NCBI RefSeq assembly: GCF_010645065.1 | Contig: NZ_JAADZW010000020.1 | Coordinates: 29,223 to 93,222 of the forward strand | Source: Flavobacterium fluviatile | Lineage (GTDB): Bacteria > Bacteroidota > Bacteroidia > Flavobacteriales > Flavobacteriaceae | Length of the DNA: 64,000 nucleotides | Direction: 5' to 3' | In this document: positions 51,955 to 61,202 of the stretch, one piece after another | Layout of the letters: the number at the start of each line of letters is the position of its first letter | How positions within the stretch are numbered: position 1 is the stretch's first letter | The notes under the pieces: model-generated | What the model saw: the letters and a program-made list of their open reading frames with translations, nothing else | Told to the model about the DNA's origin: nothing | The model's database searches: none | Made by a program: the position numbers and the translations under genes

Positions 51955-53472
51955 TTATTTTTTTAGAAATTTTGATAATACCCCGAAAACGCCTCTTATA
52001 AATGTAGCGCTGGTAACAACTTTAAGAACAGATTTTGTAACTACTTCTGTCGTGCTGGGTCCTGTTTTTGATGATTTTGCGGGAACTTGTTGTTCTTGTT
52101 CGGATGCTGCCTCTGAAGCTTCTTTAATTTTTTTATTCAGAATTTCATACGCACTTTCACGGTCAATCTCTTCACTGTATTTTTTGACTAATTTCGATTT
52201 ACTGTTTATTTCTTCAATTTCATCAGCTGTTAAAATGTCCATTCGGCTTTGAGGTGCACGCATCATAGTAGCTACAAGCGGTGTTGGTATTCCTTTTTCA
52301 TTTAGCGCCGTAACTAAAGCTTCTCCAATTCCCAAACTGGTTAGTAATTCATCGGTTTTATAATAGTCAGATGTTGGATAATTATCTGCGGTCTTTTTAA
52401 TAGCCTGACGGTCATTTGCCGTAAAGGCCCTGAGTGCATGCTGGATTTTTAATCCTAATTGTGCCAAAACACCACTTGGAACATCCATCGGATTCTGAGT
52501 TATGAAATAAACGCCAATGCCTTTTGAACGAATGAGTTTTACAATTGTCTCAATTTGTTCTAACAATACTTTGCTGGCTTCATTAAAGATTAAATGTGCC
52601 TCATCGATAAAAATGACTAATTCGGGTTGGTCAGCATCTCCTTTTTCGGGCATTTGTTGGTAAATTTCAGCAAGAAGACTTAACATAAAAGTCGAAAACA
52701 ATTTTGGTTTGTCCTGAATATCCGTGAGGCGGATGATATTCACGTATCCCTTTCCGTTTTCATCTATTCGCATCAAATCATCAATTTCAAAAGACAATTC
52801 CCCAAAAAACAAATCACCTCCCTGTTGTTCCAGTTCGATGATTTTTCTTAGGATAGTTCCTGTAGTTGAAGTAGATATTTTACCATAACTTTCTTCAATT
52901 TCTTCTTTGCCTTCTTCTGTAATGTAGTTGATGACTTTTTTAATATCTTTCAAATCTAATAAGGGCATCTTTTTGTCATCACAATATTTGAAAATTACAG
53001 CAACTACGCCGGACTGTGTATCATTAAGATCTAAAATCCTTGAAAATAATACCGGTCCAAATTCTGAAACAGTCGCACGCAGGCGAACACCATTTTGTCT
53101 GGATAATGTCATTAGCTCGACGGGAAAAGCAGATACATTATAAGGTATGTTTATTTTGGAATGGCGTTCGGTAATAAAACCTTCTTCTTTTCCTTCTTTT
53201 GCAATACCGCTAAAATCACCTTTTATATCCATCATTAAGACGGGGATTCCGGCATTTGAAAGCTGCTCTGAAAAAACCTGGATTGTTTTTGTTTTACCAG
53301 TTCCGGTAGCACCGGCAATGAGTCCGTGACGATTTAAAGTTTTTAGTGGAATTTTTACATGGGCTTCAGCTACTGCTTCTCTGTCCAGAATTGCACCCCC
53401 TAAAATGATGCTGTCACCTTTAGAAGAATATCCTTTGTTTATATCCTCAATAAAATTGTCTTTTTTATTCAT
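51955..53472 (-). CDS. HerA-like P-loop ATPase (DUF853)
   Basis: A 505-residue cytoplasmic P-loop ATPase of the HerA/FtsK superfamily, DUF853 family: Walker A GATGTGKTKTIQ (about residues 53-64), Walker B LVIFIDEAHLIFNEA, and the arginine-region YFITQNPMDVPSGVLAQLGLKIQHAL. The C-terminal 80 residues are low complexity and then hydrophobic. HerA-type ATPases are hexameric DNA translocases; nuclease partner NurA is not nearby. No evidence ties it to a defence system. Confidence 0.88.
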   Translation of the reverse strand: MNKKDNFIEDINKGYSSKGDSIILGGAILDREAVAEAHVKIPLKTLNRHGLIAGATGTGKTKTIQVFSEQLSNAGIPVLMMDIKGDFSGIAKEGKEEGFITERHSKINIPYNVSAFPVELMTLSRQNGVRLRATVSEFGPVLFSRILDLNDTQSGVVAVIFKYCDDKKMPLLDLKDIKKVINYITEEGKEEIEESYGKISTSTTGTILRKIIELEQQGGDLFFGELSFEIDDLMRIDENGKGYVNIIRLTDIQDKPKLFSTFMLSLLAEIYQQMPEKGDADQPELVIFIDEAHLIFNEASKVLLEQIETIVKLIRSKGIGVYFITQNPMDVPSGVLAQLGLKIQHALRAFTANDRQAIKKTADNYPTSDYYKTDELLTSLGIGEALVTALNEKGIPTPLVATMMRAPQSRMDILTADEIEEINSKSKLVKKYSEEIDRESAYEILNKKIKEASEAASEQEQQVPAKSSKTGPSTTEVVTKSVLKVVTSATFIRGVFGVLSKFLKK

Positions 53473-53850
53473 TTTTTGTTTGTAATTTAAATGATTATAA
53501 GAATTTTGAATCGGTTTTTAATGCTTTTTCTTGGTTTTTTTTAACAGGAAAAACATGTTTTTTGCTGAAAATAATGTAAAAAATAATTTCGCAACATTTT
53601 AAGAAGATGACAAAGGAATATTTGAATATTTACTAAAACGTTGTAATTTTTGCACAATTTGACCTTTTTTTTGTTTTATCAAAAATATGACTTGAGCAAT
53701 TTAATGAGAACTTTTTTAAAATCAAGTTAAATTTCCTTCAATTAAATTAAAAAAAGTTTTTTTATTTAAACTAAACGTATAAATTTGCTACCCTACAAGT
53801 TAAATATAACTAAAAATAAAAATTATTTAAAACTATTAAAATTAAAAAAA
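53473..53850 (+). other. AT-rich gap upstream of the TonB operon
   Basis: 378 bp without a credible frame. It has several long A and T tracts and, near the right end, the -7 element at 53780-53787. Confidence 0.6.
53780..53787 (+). promoter_or_regulatory. -7 element (TAAATTTG) of the TonB operon
   Basis: A perfect TAnnTTTG match 63 bp before the ATG at 53851. It coincides with the first codons of a longer in-frame reading (53785), which argues for the later start. Confidence 0.65.
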
Positions 53851-54675
53851 ATGGCAAACGTTAAAGTTAAAAAAGAAAGCACTTCAAATGGAGGAGGGAT
53901 GGTTTCAGGAATCATTATTGTAGCATGTGTTTTTGTTGGTTGGTTAATCTGGAAATTCGTTATGGGAGCTCCTGCTAACTTTGAAGGTGGAAACGCTGAA
54001 ACAGGTCATCCATTGAATACTTTAGGGATGGTATATAAAGGAGGTTTCATTGTACCGATATTATTAGGTATGTTTTTAATGGTTGTTGTTTTTTCTATTG
54101 AAAGATTTTTTGTTATCTCAAAAGCTGCTGGTAAAGCTAACTTAGATACATTTATGAAAAATGTACAAGGAAGCATTAAAGAAGGAAATATTGAGGCTGC
54201 TATCGCTGCATGTGACAAACAGCAAGGTTCTGTTGCAAATGCAATTAAATCTGCTTTGATTAAATATCAGGACGTTAAAAAAGAAGGATTCAACAGTGAA
54301 GAGGCTTCAGAAGTGATCCACAAAGAAATCGAAGAGGCTACTTCATTAGAAATGCCTATGTTAGAGAAAAACATGACTATCATCTCTACTTTAGTATCAT
54401 TAGGAACTTTAGGAGGATTGTTAGGAACTGTATCGGGTATGATTAAAGCGTTTGGTGCGTTAGCTTCTGCCGGAACTCCGGATCAGGCTGCTCTTGCAAC
54501 AGGTATCTCTGAGGCACTTATCAATACTGCAACAGGTATCTCTACTTCTGTATTGGCGATCATTGCTTACAACTTCTTTACTGCTAAAATTGACGATTTG
54601 ACTTACTCTATCGATGAGGCTGGTACTACTATCGTTAATACTTACAGAAAATTCAGAGGAAGCTTAAGACAATAA
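53851..54675 (+). CDS. ExbB/TolQ-type proton channel protein
   Basis: A 274-residue inner-membrane protein that, with ExbD, uses the proton gradient to drive TonB. Three membrane segments: about residues 17-38, 65-90 (FIVPILLGMFLMVVVFSIERFF) and 178-240, with SLGTLGGLLGTVSGMIKAFGAL and ATGISEALINTATGISTSVLAIIAYN as the MotA/TolQ/ExbB signature. The N-terminus is longer than in E. coli ExbB. First gene of a seven-gene operon. Confidence 0.95.
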   Translation: MANVKVKKESTSNGGGMVSGIIIVACVFVGWLIWKFVMGAPANFEGGNAETGHPLNTLGMVYKGGFIVPILLGMFLMVVVFSIERFFVISKAAGKANLDTFMKNVQGSIKEGNIEAAIAACDKQQGSVANAIKSALIKYQDVKKEGFNSEEASEVIHKEIEEATSLEMPMLEKNMTIISTLVSLGTLGGLLGTVSGMIKAFGALASAGTPDQAALATGISEALINTATGISTSVLAIIAYNFFTAKIDDLTYSIDEAGTTIVNTYRKFRGSLRQ

Positions 54676-54728
54676 TTAATTTTTGATATTAATAATAGAA
54701 TTAATTATCAAAATAAAATAAAAAGAGA

Positions 54729-55355
54729 ATGGCTAAAATAAAAATGAAAAAAAAGTCAACATCGACAGATATGACTGCCATGTGTGATGTTGCGTTCCTT
54801 TTGCTTACGTTCTTTATTTTGACCGCTACTGCTAAGGTGCCTGAGGCACTTCCTGTTGATACTCCATCATCTACTGTACAGACTAAATTACCGGATTCAG
54901 ATTTGGCTATTATCTCGGTAGGTAAAGGAAAAGACGGAAAAAGCAAAGTGTTTTTTGATTTAAAAGGAAGAGAGTTACGTAAAAAAACTCTTGAAGGAAT
55001 GGGTAATAAATTAGGCGTTTCTTTTTCGGATCAGGATAAAGAGAAATTTGCACTAATGGATGATTTTGGTGTGCCGCTTGCAAGTTTAAAGCAAATCATT
55101 GATATGAAAGCTGCTGACAGAAGTAAAGCAAATCAACCGGGTATTCCGATTGATTCTTTAAATAATCAATTAAAGGAATGGCTTTTGGTTTCAAGAAGAG
55201 CTGCTATTGATTTAGATGATAAAGAATTGCAGATTGCAATAAAAGGGGATGCTAAAGAAGATTATCCACAAATCAAAAAGATTATGGATATTCTGCAAGA
55301 TCAAAAAGTCAATACCTTTAACTTAGTTACAGGTATGAGAGGGAAAGATTTTTAA
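54729..55355 (+). CDS. ExbD-type protein 1
   Basis: A 208-residue protein with a single N-terminal membrane helix carrying the conserved Asp (TDMTAMCDVAFLLLTFFILTA) and a periplasmic domain with more length than the usual 140 residues, including an insert around residues 60-130. It ends with the ExbD-like DYPQIKKIMDILQDQKVNTFNLVT. Partner of the ExbB subunit; a second ExbD gene follows after 19 bp. Confidence 0.92.
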   Translation: MAKIKMKKKSTSTDMTAMCDVAFLLLTFFILTATAKVPEALPVDTPSSTVQTKLPDSDLAIISVGKGKDGKSKVFFDLKGRELRKKTLEGMGNKLGVSFSDQDKEKFALMDDFGVPLASLKQIIDMKAADRSKANQPGIPIDSLNNQLKEWLLVSRRAAIDLDDKELQIAIKGDAKEDYPQIKKIMDILQDQKVNTFNLVTGMRGKDF

Positions 55356-55374
55356 TTAAAAAAGATACACTAAA

Positions 55375-55923
55375 ATGGCTGAATTAAATACCGGCGACGG
55401 TGGCGGCGGAAAAGGTGGCAAAGTAAGAAGCAAAAAGCAAAATTCGAAAGTCGATTTAACGGCAATGGTAGATTTGGCATTCTTATTGATCACGTTCTTT
55501 ATGCTGACCACTACGTTGTCAAAACCTCAGGCGATGAATTTAGGTTTGCCAGATAAAGATGAGGATGAATCCAAAAATAAGGACATAAAGGTTGATGAGA
55601 AACGTACTATGACTATTATGATGGGTGAAAATAATAAACTTATCTATTATATGGGATTATTGGATACCCCTATAGCTGGTCCTAAAGATATCGCTTACGG
55701 AAAAGACGGTATTCGAAAAGAGTTATTGGCTCGTAAGAAATCAGTAATTCAATATACCGGAGATAAAGAGAAAGGGATTATTGTAATCATCAAACCGGGT
55801 AAAAAATCAAAGTACAAAAACTTAGTAGATATTTTAGATGAAATGGCTATTACAGGGGTTGGTACTTATGCAATTGTAAATGATTTTCAGCCTAAAGAAA
55901 CAGAATTGTTAGAGAAAAAATAA
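55375..55923 (+). CDS. ExbD-type protein 2
   Basis: A 182-residue ExbD paralogue: an N-terminal glycine-rich stretch, then the helix with its proton-path Asp (KVDLTAMVDLAFLLITFFMLTT), and the periplasmic domain ending SKYKNLVDILDEMAITGVGTYAIV. Two different ExbD proteins in one operon are usual for Bacteroidota and suggest a hetero-oligomeric motor. Confidence 0.92.
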   Translation: MAELNTGDGGGGKGGKVRSKKQNSKVDLTAMVDLAFLLITFFMLTTTLSKPQAMNLGLPDKDEDESKNKDIKVDEKRTMTIMMGENNKLIYYMGLLDTPIAGPKDIAYGKDGIRKELLARKKSVIQYTGDKEKGIIVIIKPGKKSKYKNLVDILDEMAITGVGTYAIVNDFQPKETELLEKK

Positions 55924-55961
55924 AGTAATTTATTTTGTCAATAACCTAATAATTAAGAAAT

Positions 55962-56765
55962 ATGAAATTAGATATTATAAAAAATCAGTGGCTTGATATC
56001 GTATTCGAAGGGCGTAATAAGATATACGGGGCATACGAGCTGAGAAAATCAAATACCAAAACTACGGTAAGATCACTTATCATTGGTTCGGTTATTTTTA
56101 GCTTGGCTGTTGCGGCTCCTCTTATTGCTAATCTTATACCGCATTCTGAGGAAGAGGTAGTAGATAACGATATTAAAATTACTACGGTAAAATTACCGCC
56201 GAAGCCAAAAGAGCCTGTTAAGCCTAATTTACCACCTCCGCCACCGCCACCTCCAAAAGTGGATCAGGTGAAATTTGTGAAGCCGGTTGTGGCTAAAACA
56301 GAAGAGATTACGGAAGAACCGCCAAAGATTGTGGATCTTAAAGAAAAGAAAATTGGTTCTGAAACTATTAAAGGGGATCCGGATGCAGTTTTAACTGTTG
56401 ATGAGCCTGTAGGCAAAGGTCCGGTTGCTGAAATAGTACAGGAAGATAACAGCGTATATAACACAGCAGGTATCGAAGTAAAACCTGATTTCCCTGGAGG
56501 GATGGAGAAATTCTACAAGTTCGTAGGAAATAATTACAAAACTCCTGAAGAAGAAGGTTTAAAAGGTAAAGTTTATGTTACGTTTGTAGTTGAAAAAGAT
56601 GGTTCATTAACAGATATTAAAGTTTTAAGAGATATTGGTTACGGAACTGGAGCTGAAGCTATCAGGGTTCTAAAAAAATGCCCGAAATGGACTCCTGGCG
56701 AACAAAATGGTAAAAAAGTAAGAGTACTTTACTCTCTGCCAATTACAATTCAATCTGCAGAGTAA
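55962..56765 (+). CDS. TonB-family energy transducer
   Basis: A 267-residue protein: a cytoplasmic N-terminus with GRNKIYGAYELRKS (typical of Bacteroidota TonB), a membrane helix (about residues 38-58), a Pro-rich periplasmic stalk (PPPPPPPPKVDQ), and a C-terminal TonB domain (about 180-267, FPGGMEKFYKFVGNNYKTPEEEG, VYVTFVVEKDGSLTDIKVLR). Receives energy from ExbB/ExbD and passes it to receptors such as the one at the left window edge. Its stop overlaps the next ATG. Confidence 0.94.
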   Translation: MKLDIIKNQWLDIVFEGRNKIYGAYELRKSNTKTTVRSLIIGSVIFSLAVAAPLIANLIPHSEEEVVDNDIKITTVKLPPKPKEPVKPNLPPPPPPPPKVDQVKFVKPVVAKTEEITEEPPKIVDLKEKKIGSETIKGDPDAVLTVDEPVGKGPVAEIVQEDNSVYNTAGIEVKPDFPGGMEKFYKFVGNNYKTPEEEGLKGKVYVTFVVEKDGSLTDIKVLRDIGYGTGAEAIRVLKKCPKWTPGEQNGKKVRVLYSLPITIQSAE

Positions 56766-56995
56766 TGTTGAAGAATATACTTGATAATATTAAGAAGAAA
56801 TCGCTCAAACAGCGATTTCTTCTTGTTTTAGGAATATTGTTTTTTTTGATTTATCTTGTACTTGGTTTAATGATTATGTTTTGGGATAAATTATCATTAA
56901 ACATGGATCCTGTGTATAGATATGCCTTAGGTGTATTATTAATCGTATACTCAGCGATACGATTTTTAAGATTAATAAATTCTAATACCGAGTAA
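56765..56995 (+). CDS. Small membrane protein of the TonB operon
   Basis: A 76-residue protein with a basic N-terminus (KKKSLKQRFLLVLG) and two membrane helices (about residues 17-37 and 50-68). It is co-translated with TonB (1-bp overlap) and lies 2 bp ahead of the binding-protein gene. No name is established; position suggests a part in the energy-transducing complex. Confidence 0.8.
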   Translation: MLKNILDNIKKKSLKQRFLLVLGILFFLIYLVLGLMIMFWDKLSLNMDPVYRYALGVLLIVYSAIRFLRLINSNTE

Positions 56996-56997
56996 GC

Positions 56998-57927
56998 ATG
57001 TTAAAGAATGTTAAAAGTTTGGGTTTAGTCGTTTTTATTTTGTTGTTTGCAATGTGTAATCAAAAAAGTAAAGTTAAATCAGAAAAGGAAACAATTTTGA
57101 AAGGATCAATTGTGGTTACTGTTGATGAAACTGTAAAGCCAATTGTTGAGGATCAGGTTGCTGTTTTTGAGGGAACATATTATGACGCTAAAGTTGCAAT
57201 TAAAACCAAGTCAGAAGCTGAGTTAATTAACGATTTATTGAATAAGAAAACAAAAGTTGTCATTACTGCAAGAGATTTAACTCAGGGAGAAAAAGATAAG
57301 TTTGTAAAATTAAAAATTAATCCGAGAGTTACTCCATTTGCGACAGATGCCATAGCTTTTATTTCAAATAAAAGCAATAATGATACCCTGATAGCGTTAC
57401 AGACTGTAATTGATTTCATGAGAGGAATACCAAATCCGCGAATAAAAGGATTGGTGTTTGATAATCCAAACTCAAGTACAGTACGATTCATGAAGGATTT
57501 GGCTAAAGTGAAGGATATACCTGGTGAAGGTGTTTTTTCATTCAAAACAAATGAAGAAGTAATCAGGTTTGTGGCTGAAAATGACGGAATGATTGGTGTG
57601 GTTGGTGTTAACTGGTTGTCACAGCCTACAGCAGAAATTCAAAATATAGTTCATAAAATAAATGTTTTGAGTGTTAAAGGACTAACAGACAATAATTATT
57701 TCAGTCCTACGCAAAATGACATTGCTGAGGGGAAATATCCTTTGGCACGTGAATTGTATATCATCAATTGTCAGGGATACACTGGATTAGGAATGGGCTT
57801 TGCTTCATTCATTGCCGGAGATATTGGACAACGTATCGTTTTAAAGTCCGGTTTAATGCCGGTTAATACTCCTGGAAGAAAATTGCAGATTAGAAATCAA
57901 ATTTTAAACGAAAAAGAAAATAATTAA
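56998..57927 (+). CDS. PstS-like phosphate-binding lipoprotein
   Basis: A 309-residue substrate-binding protein of the PstS-like (PBP superfamily cluster D) type. The signal (ILLFAMC, Cys at residue 20) is a rather poor lipobox because Met precedes the Cys. The mature part begins KGSIVVTVDETVKPIVEDQV, with STVRFMKDLA and GYTGLGMGFASFIAGDIGQRIVLKSGLMP as the PstS-like ends. No PstCAB transporter genes are adjacent, so a structural or signalling role in the TonB operon is likely and true phosphate import is not. Confidence 0.85.
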   Translation: MLKNVKSLGLVVFILLFAMCNQKSKVKSEKETILKGSIVVTVDETVKPIVEDQVAVFEGTYYDAKVAIKTKSEAELINDLLNKKTKVVITARDLTQGEKDKFVKLKINPRVTPFATDAIAFISNKSNNDTLIALQTVIDFMRGIPNPRIKGLVFDNPNSSTVRFMKDLAKVKDIPGEGVFSFKTNEEVIRFVAENDGMIGVVGVNWLSQPTAEIQNIVHKINVLSVKGLTDNNYFSPTQNDIAEGKYPLARELYIINCQGYTGLGMGFASFIAGDIGQRIVLKSGLMPVNTPGRKLQIRNQILNEKENN

Positions 57928-57938
57928 TTACAATAAAG

Positions 57939-59606
57939 ATGAACAAATTCAAAATTTTAAGTCTTGCCTTAGTTGCTTCAGCTTCTGTTGTAAATGCGCA
58001 AGACATCAAAGAGGCTAAAAAAGCAATTGATGCAGAACAATTTCAAAAAGCAAAATCTTTGCTGAAATCAATCATAAAAGCCAAACCTTCGGATGGTGAA
58101 GCTAATTTTGTTTTGGGGAATGTATATTTAAATGAAAGTGTTGTTGATTCTGCCAAAATTTACTATTTAAACGGATTGGAAGCATCAGATAAGAAGAATC
58201 TAAATTATATCGGATTGGGTCAGCTTGATCTTGATCAGAAAAACACAGCTGCTGCACAGGCTAACTTTGGTCTGGCAACAAAAGATATGAAACGTAAAGA
58301 TGTAGAGGAATTTATTTATATCGGAAGAGCTTACATCAATTCTGAAAATCCTGACTATACCAAAGCTATTGCAATATTACAGCGTGCATTGGCCATTGAG
58401 CCACAGAATGCTACTGCACTTTTAACAATTGGTGATGCTTATTATGGAGCAAATAATCAAAATGATGCTTATAAAGCGTATCGTGACGCTTTTAGCGCTG
58501 ACCCTACACTATTAAGAGCAAAAATGCAATTAGGTGTTTTATTAAAAGGTGCGAAATCTTATGATGAAGCGATTAAATCTTTTAATGAGGTTATTGCTTT
58601 AAATGCTAGTTACGGCCCTGTTTACAGAGAGTTGGCCGAAACTTATTACAAATGGGCCAGAAATAAACCTTCAACAGCAAAGGTTAATTTACAAAACGCT
58701 ATTACGAACTACGAAAAATATTTAAGCCTTACTGACTACTCTTTAGATTCAAAAATGCGTCATGCTGATTTCTTAATTTTGGTTAAAGATTATAAAAAAC
58801 TTGAAGAAGTTGCCAATAAAATGATTGCAGAAGACAAAGTAAATCCTAGAATTTTCAGATACTTAGGATATTCTGCTTATGAAAACGGAAATGCTGATGT
58901 GGCAATAAAATCCATCGAAGATTTTATAAAAGTACCTACAAATAAAGTAATTGGAAGAGATTATTTATACTTAGGCTTGTCTAAAATAAAAAAAGGTACA
59001 AACGCTGAAGGTGTAGTAGATCAGGCTGCTTTTGATGCTGGTTTTGCTGATATCAAAAAAGCAATTGAATTAGAGCCTTTAGTAGTTGAAGAGTTAGCTG
59101 ATTTTGGAAAAGAGTTGTTTAGTAAAAAACAATATTTGCAAGCAGCATCTATTTTTGAGCTTGGTGCTGCGAATACTGAATCTAAAAATTATTTAGATGA
59201 TGCAGTTTATTATGGAATCTCTGTTTATTATGGAAATGCCGGAAAACCTGCAGAAAGCCGTGATAAAGCAGCTTTGGCAAATGCAGATGCTACTTTTGAC
59301 AAAATTTTAGTAGCTTCTCCTACTTATGATGAGGCTTATATTTACAAAGCCAGAATTAACAGTTTGCTGGATAAAGATGATATGATTATCAAATATTATA
59401 CTGAATATGTTACTAAAATTACTGCTAAAGGTGCAGAAGAATTAGCTAAACCGGCAACTGTGAAAAAGATTGTTGAATCTTATAATTCAATTGGTGCTGC
59501 TTATGCTAATACTGACAAAGCTAAGGCTATTGAATACTTCAATAAAACTTTAGTTTTAGATCCTGCAAATGCATATGCTGCTCAATCAGTCAAAGCTCTA
59601 AAATAA
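57939..59606 (+). CDS. Exported TPR protein of the TonB operon
   Basis: A 555-residue exported protein: signal peptide ending SVVNAQ, then tetratricopeptide repeats nearly throughout (AKKAIDAEQFQKAKSLLKSII, ANFVLGNVYLNESV, ALLTIGDAYYGANNQNDAYKAY, ending SIGAAYANTDKAKAIEYFNKTL and LDPANAYAAQSVKAL). TPR domains mediate protein contacts, so it may scaffold the envelope-spanning complex with the PstS-like lipoprotein. It is 11 bp after that gene and ends the operon at a terminator. Confidence 0.9.
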   Translation: MNKFKILSLALVASASVVNAQDIKEAKKAIDAEQFQKAKSLLKSIIKAKPSDGEANFVLGNVYLNESVVDSAKIYYLNGLEASDKKNLNYIGLGQLDLDQKNTAAAQANFGLATKDMKRKDVEEFIYIGRAYINSENPDYTKAIAILQRALAIEPQNATALLTIGDAYYGANNQNDAYKAYRDAFSADPTLLRAKMQLGVLLKGAKSYDEAIKSFNEVIALNASYGPVYRELAETYYKWARNKPSTAKVNLQNAITNYEKYLSLTDYSLDSKMRHADFLILVKDYKKLEEVANKMIAEDKVNPRIFRYLGYSAYENGNADVAIKSIEDFIKVPTNKVIGRDYLYLGLSKIKKGTNAEGVVDQAAFDAGFADIKKAIELEPLVVEELADFGKELFSKKQYLQAASIFELGAANTESKNYLDDAVYYGISVYYGNAGKPAESRDKAALANADATFDKILVASPTYDEAYIYKARINSLLDKDDMIIKYYTEYVTKITAKGAEELAKPATVKKIVESYNSIGAAYANTDKAKAIEYFNKTLVLDPANAYAAQSVKALK

Positions 59607-59630
59607 AATTTAAAGTATTAAATATTTAAA

Positions 59631-59659
59631 CCGATAGTTATTAGCTATCGGTTTTTTTT
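59631..59659 (+). terminator. Terminator of the TonB operon
   Basis: CCGATAG (59631-59637) pairs with CTATCGG (59645-59651) followed by T8. Its T-run contains the -33 TTG of the queE promoter. Confidence 0.85.
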
Positions 59660-59685
59660 GTTCCGTATTTAATTGACTATCTTTG
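59658..59685 (+). promoter_or_regulatory. Promoter of queE
   Basis: TTG at 59658-59660, 17-bp spacer and TATCTTTG at 59678-59685, 17 bp before the ATG at 59703. It is packed directly against the upstream terminator. Confidence 0.65.
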
Positions 59686-59702
59686 CGGTTTAAAATTTTA
59701 TA

Positions 59703-60335
59703 ATGTTATCAAAAGAAATACAATTAGAAGTAAATAGAGGAGCAATGTTACCTTTGATGGAAGAATTTTATACTATTCAGGGTGAAGGTTTTCATACGGG
59801 CACAGCTGCTTACTTCATAAGAATTGGTGGATGTGATGTTGGCTGCCATTGGTGTGATGTGAAAGAGAGCTGGAATGCGGAACTGCATCCGCCCACAAAT
59901 GTCGATTTAATTGTAAAAAATGCTTCAGCTTACGCTGATACGGTTGTTGTTACAGGAGGTGAGCCCCTAACATGGGATATGAGTTTGCTTACGGGTAAAT
60001 TAAAAGATAAAAATTTGAAAGTTCATATAGAAACTTCCGGTGCTTATCCTTTATCAGGTTCATGGGACTGGATTTGTCTTTCTCCTAAAAAGAATAAATT
60101 GCCTACTACAACCGTTTATGATAATGCGGATGAGTTAAAAGTAATTATTCATAATAAACATGATTTTATTTTCGCTGAAGAACAGGCAGAACTGGTAAAT
60201 GACAATGCGATTTTATTCCTTCAGCCTGAATGGAGCAAAAAAGAAGAAATGACTCCCTTAATCGTAGATTATGTAATGGATAATCCAAAATGGAGGGTTT
60301 CATTGCAGACACATAAATATTTGAATATTCCTTAG
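59703..60335 (+). CDS. queE: 7-carboxy-7-deazaguanine synthase
   Basis: A radical-SAM enzyme forming the 7-deazaguanine ring of queuosine precursors. The 210-residue protein has the Fe-S cluster ligands C44, C48 and C51 in GGCDVGCHWCDVK (a CxxxCxxC motif), preceded by EEFYTIQGEGFHTGTAAYFIR, with VTGGEPLTWDM and VHIETSGAYPL for SAM binding. QueA (41933) acts later in the same pathway. Upstream leader is too short for a preQ1 riboswitch. Confidence 0.95.
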   Translation: MLSKEIQLEVNRGAMLPLMEEFYTIQGEGFHTGTAAYFIRIGGCDVGCHWCDVKESWNAELHPPTNVDLIVKNASAYADTVVVTGGEPLTWDMSLLTGKLKDKNLKVHIETSGAYPLSGSWDWICLSPKKNKLPTTTVYDNADELKVIIHNKHDFIFAEEQAELVNDNAILFLQPEWSKKEEMTPLIVDYVMDNPKWRVSLQTHKYLNIP

Positions 60336-60350
60336 TAGAATATAAAAACA

Positions 60351-60379
60351 AAAAAACTCTTCGGCATGAAGAGTTTTTT
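60351..60379. terminator. Bidirectional terminator after queE
   Basis: AAAACTCTT (60353-60361) pairs with AAGAGTTTT (60369-60377) with a 7-nt loop and A/T runs on each side. It lies in the convergent gap to the methyltransferase gene. Confidence 0.8.
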
Positions 60380-60421
60380 GTTTTAATACACATTGTGTAA
60401 AAAGTAATCATTTATTTAATT

Positions 60422-61129
60422 CTAAACTGTAAGTCTGGCCAAATAATCATAATGTTCTCCTTCTAATACCAGTTCGCATTTAAGCCCATTTGTAATCGCA
60501 GCATTTTGAAGGGTATTGTAATCTAAATATAGCCAGTCAAAAGGTTCTTCTTTTTCTCCTTTGTAAGATATATTAAAAACAAGTTCTCCATAATAATCAT
60601 TGCCTGACGGAATCCATTTTCCTCCATCTTCATCTTCATCAAACATATAAATAATGTCTGAACTGTCTATCAAAATTTGACCACCTTCGTTTAAAAGTGA
60701 TTTTAGTTTAGATAAATATTTATTACAGTTCTGTAATTTTCCGAAAATTCCTGTACCGTTCATTAACAAAAGGATGGTGTCGAATTTTTCTCCTTCATAA
60801 TCTAATATGTTTTGAACCTTTGCTTTTTTTATGCCTCTCAAGATGCAGGTCTCTATTGCCTTTTCTGAAATGTCAATTGAAGTCACGTCTAAATTATGGT
60901 CTTTTTGCAGTGAAAGACTATGACTTCCGGCCCCACAGCCAACATCTAAAGTTTTTCCGAAAGCTAATTGCAAAGCTTTTTGTTCTAATTTTGGCATCTC
61001 TTTATAAGAGCGAAATAAATATTTTACACTCATGTCATCTTCTTCAGAAATTGAAGTTTCCGTAATGATATCTTCTGGTGAATTATTGGTTTGAAAATCA
61101 AACATGGCTTTTCCGAAAAGATCTTTCAT
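60422..61129 (-). CDS. SAM-dependent methyltransferase, class I
   Basis: A 235-residue methyltransferase with motif I LDVGCGAGSHSLSLQ (about residues 60-74), motif II VTSIDISEKAI, motif III FDTILLLMNGTGIFG. The N-terminal 50 residues are variable; the protein resembles the Methyltransf_11/25-type family. The substrate cannot be inferred. Divergent from the YkgJ-type gene. Confidence 0.88.
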   Translation of the reverse strand: MKDLFGKAMFDFQTNNSPEDIITETSISEEDDMSVKYLFRSYKEMPKLEQKALQLAFGKTLDVGCGAGSHSLSLQKDHNLDVTSIDISEKAIETCILRGIKKAKVQNILDYEGEKFDTILLLMNGTGIFGKLQNCNKYLSKLKSLLNEGGQILIDSSDIIYMFDEDEDGGKWIPSGNDYYGELVFNISYKGEKEEPFDWLYLDYNTLQNAAITNGLKCELVLEGEHYDYLARLTV

Positions 61130-61172
61130 TGTAATTTAATTCAAAGTTTAAGGTTTCAAATTTAAAGTTGTT

Positions 61173-61180
61173 TAATTTTG
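61173..61180 (+). promoter_or_regulatory. -7 element (TAATTTTG) for the YkgJ-type gene
   Basis: A perfect -7 match 23 bp upstream of the TTG start at 61203, which supports that unusual start. Confidence 0.6.
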
Positions 61181-61202
61181 CAGATTAATTTAATTAGAAG
61201 AC

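Noticed and set aside
51955..53472. HerA-like ATPase as part of a phage-defence system
   Set aside because: Neighbours are kmo and the TonB operon; no nuclease, SIR2 or DUF4297 partner is present.
53785..53850. Upstream start of the ExbB-type gene
   Set aside because: It overlaps the -7 element, and the residues added are A/T-rich Lys/Leu/Asn sequence without family likeness.
59607..59702. preQ1 riboswitch upstream of queE
   Set aside because: The 96-bp gap is filled by a terminator and promoter, leaving a leader of about 10 nt.
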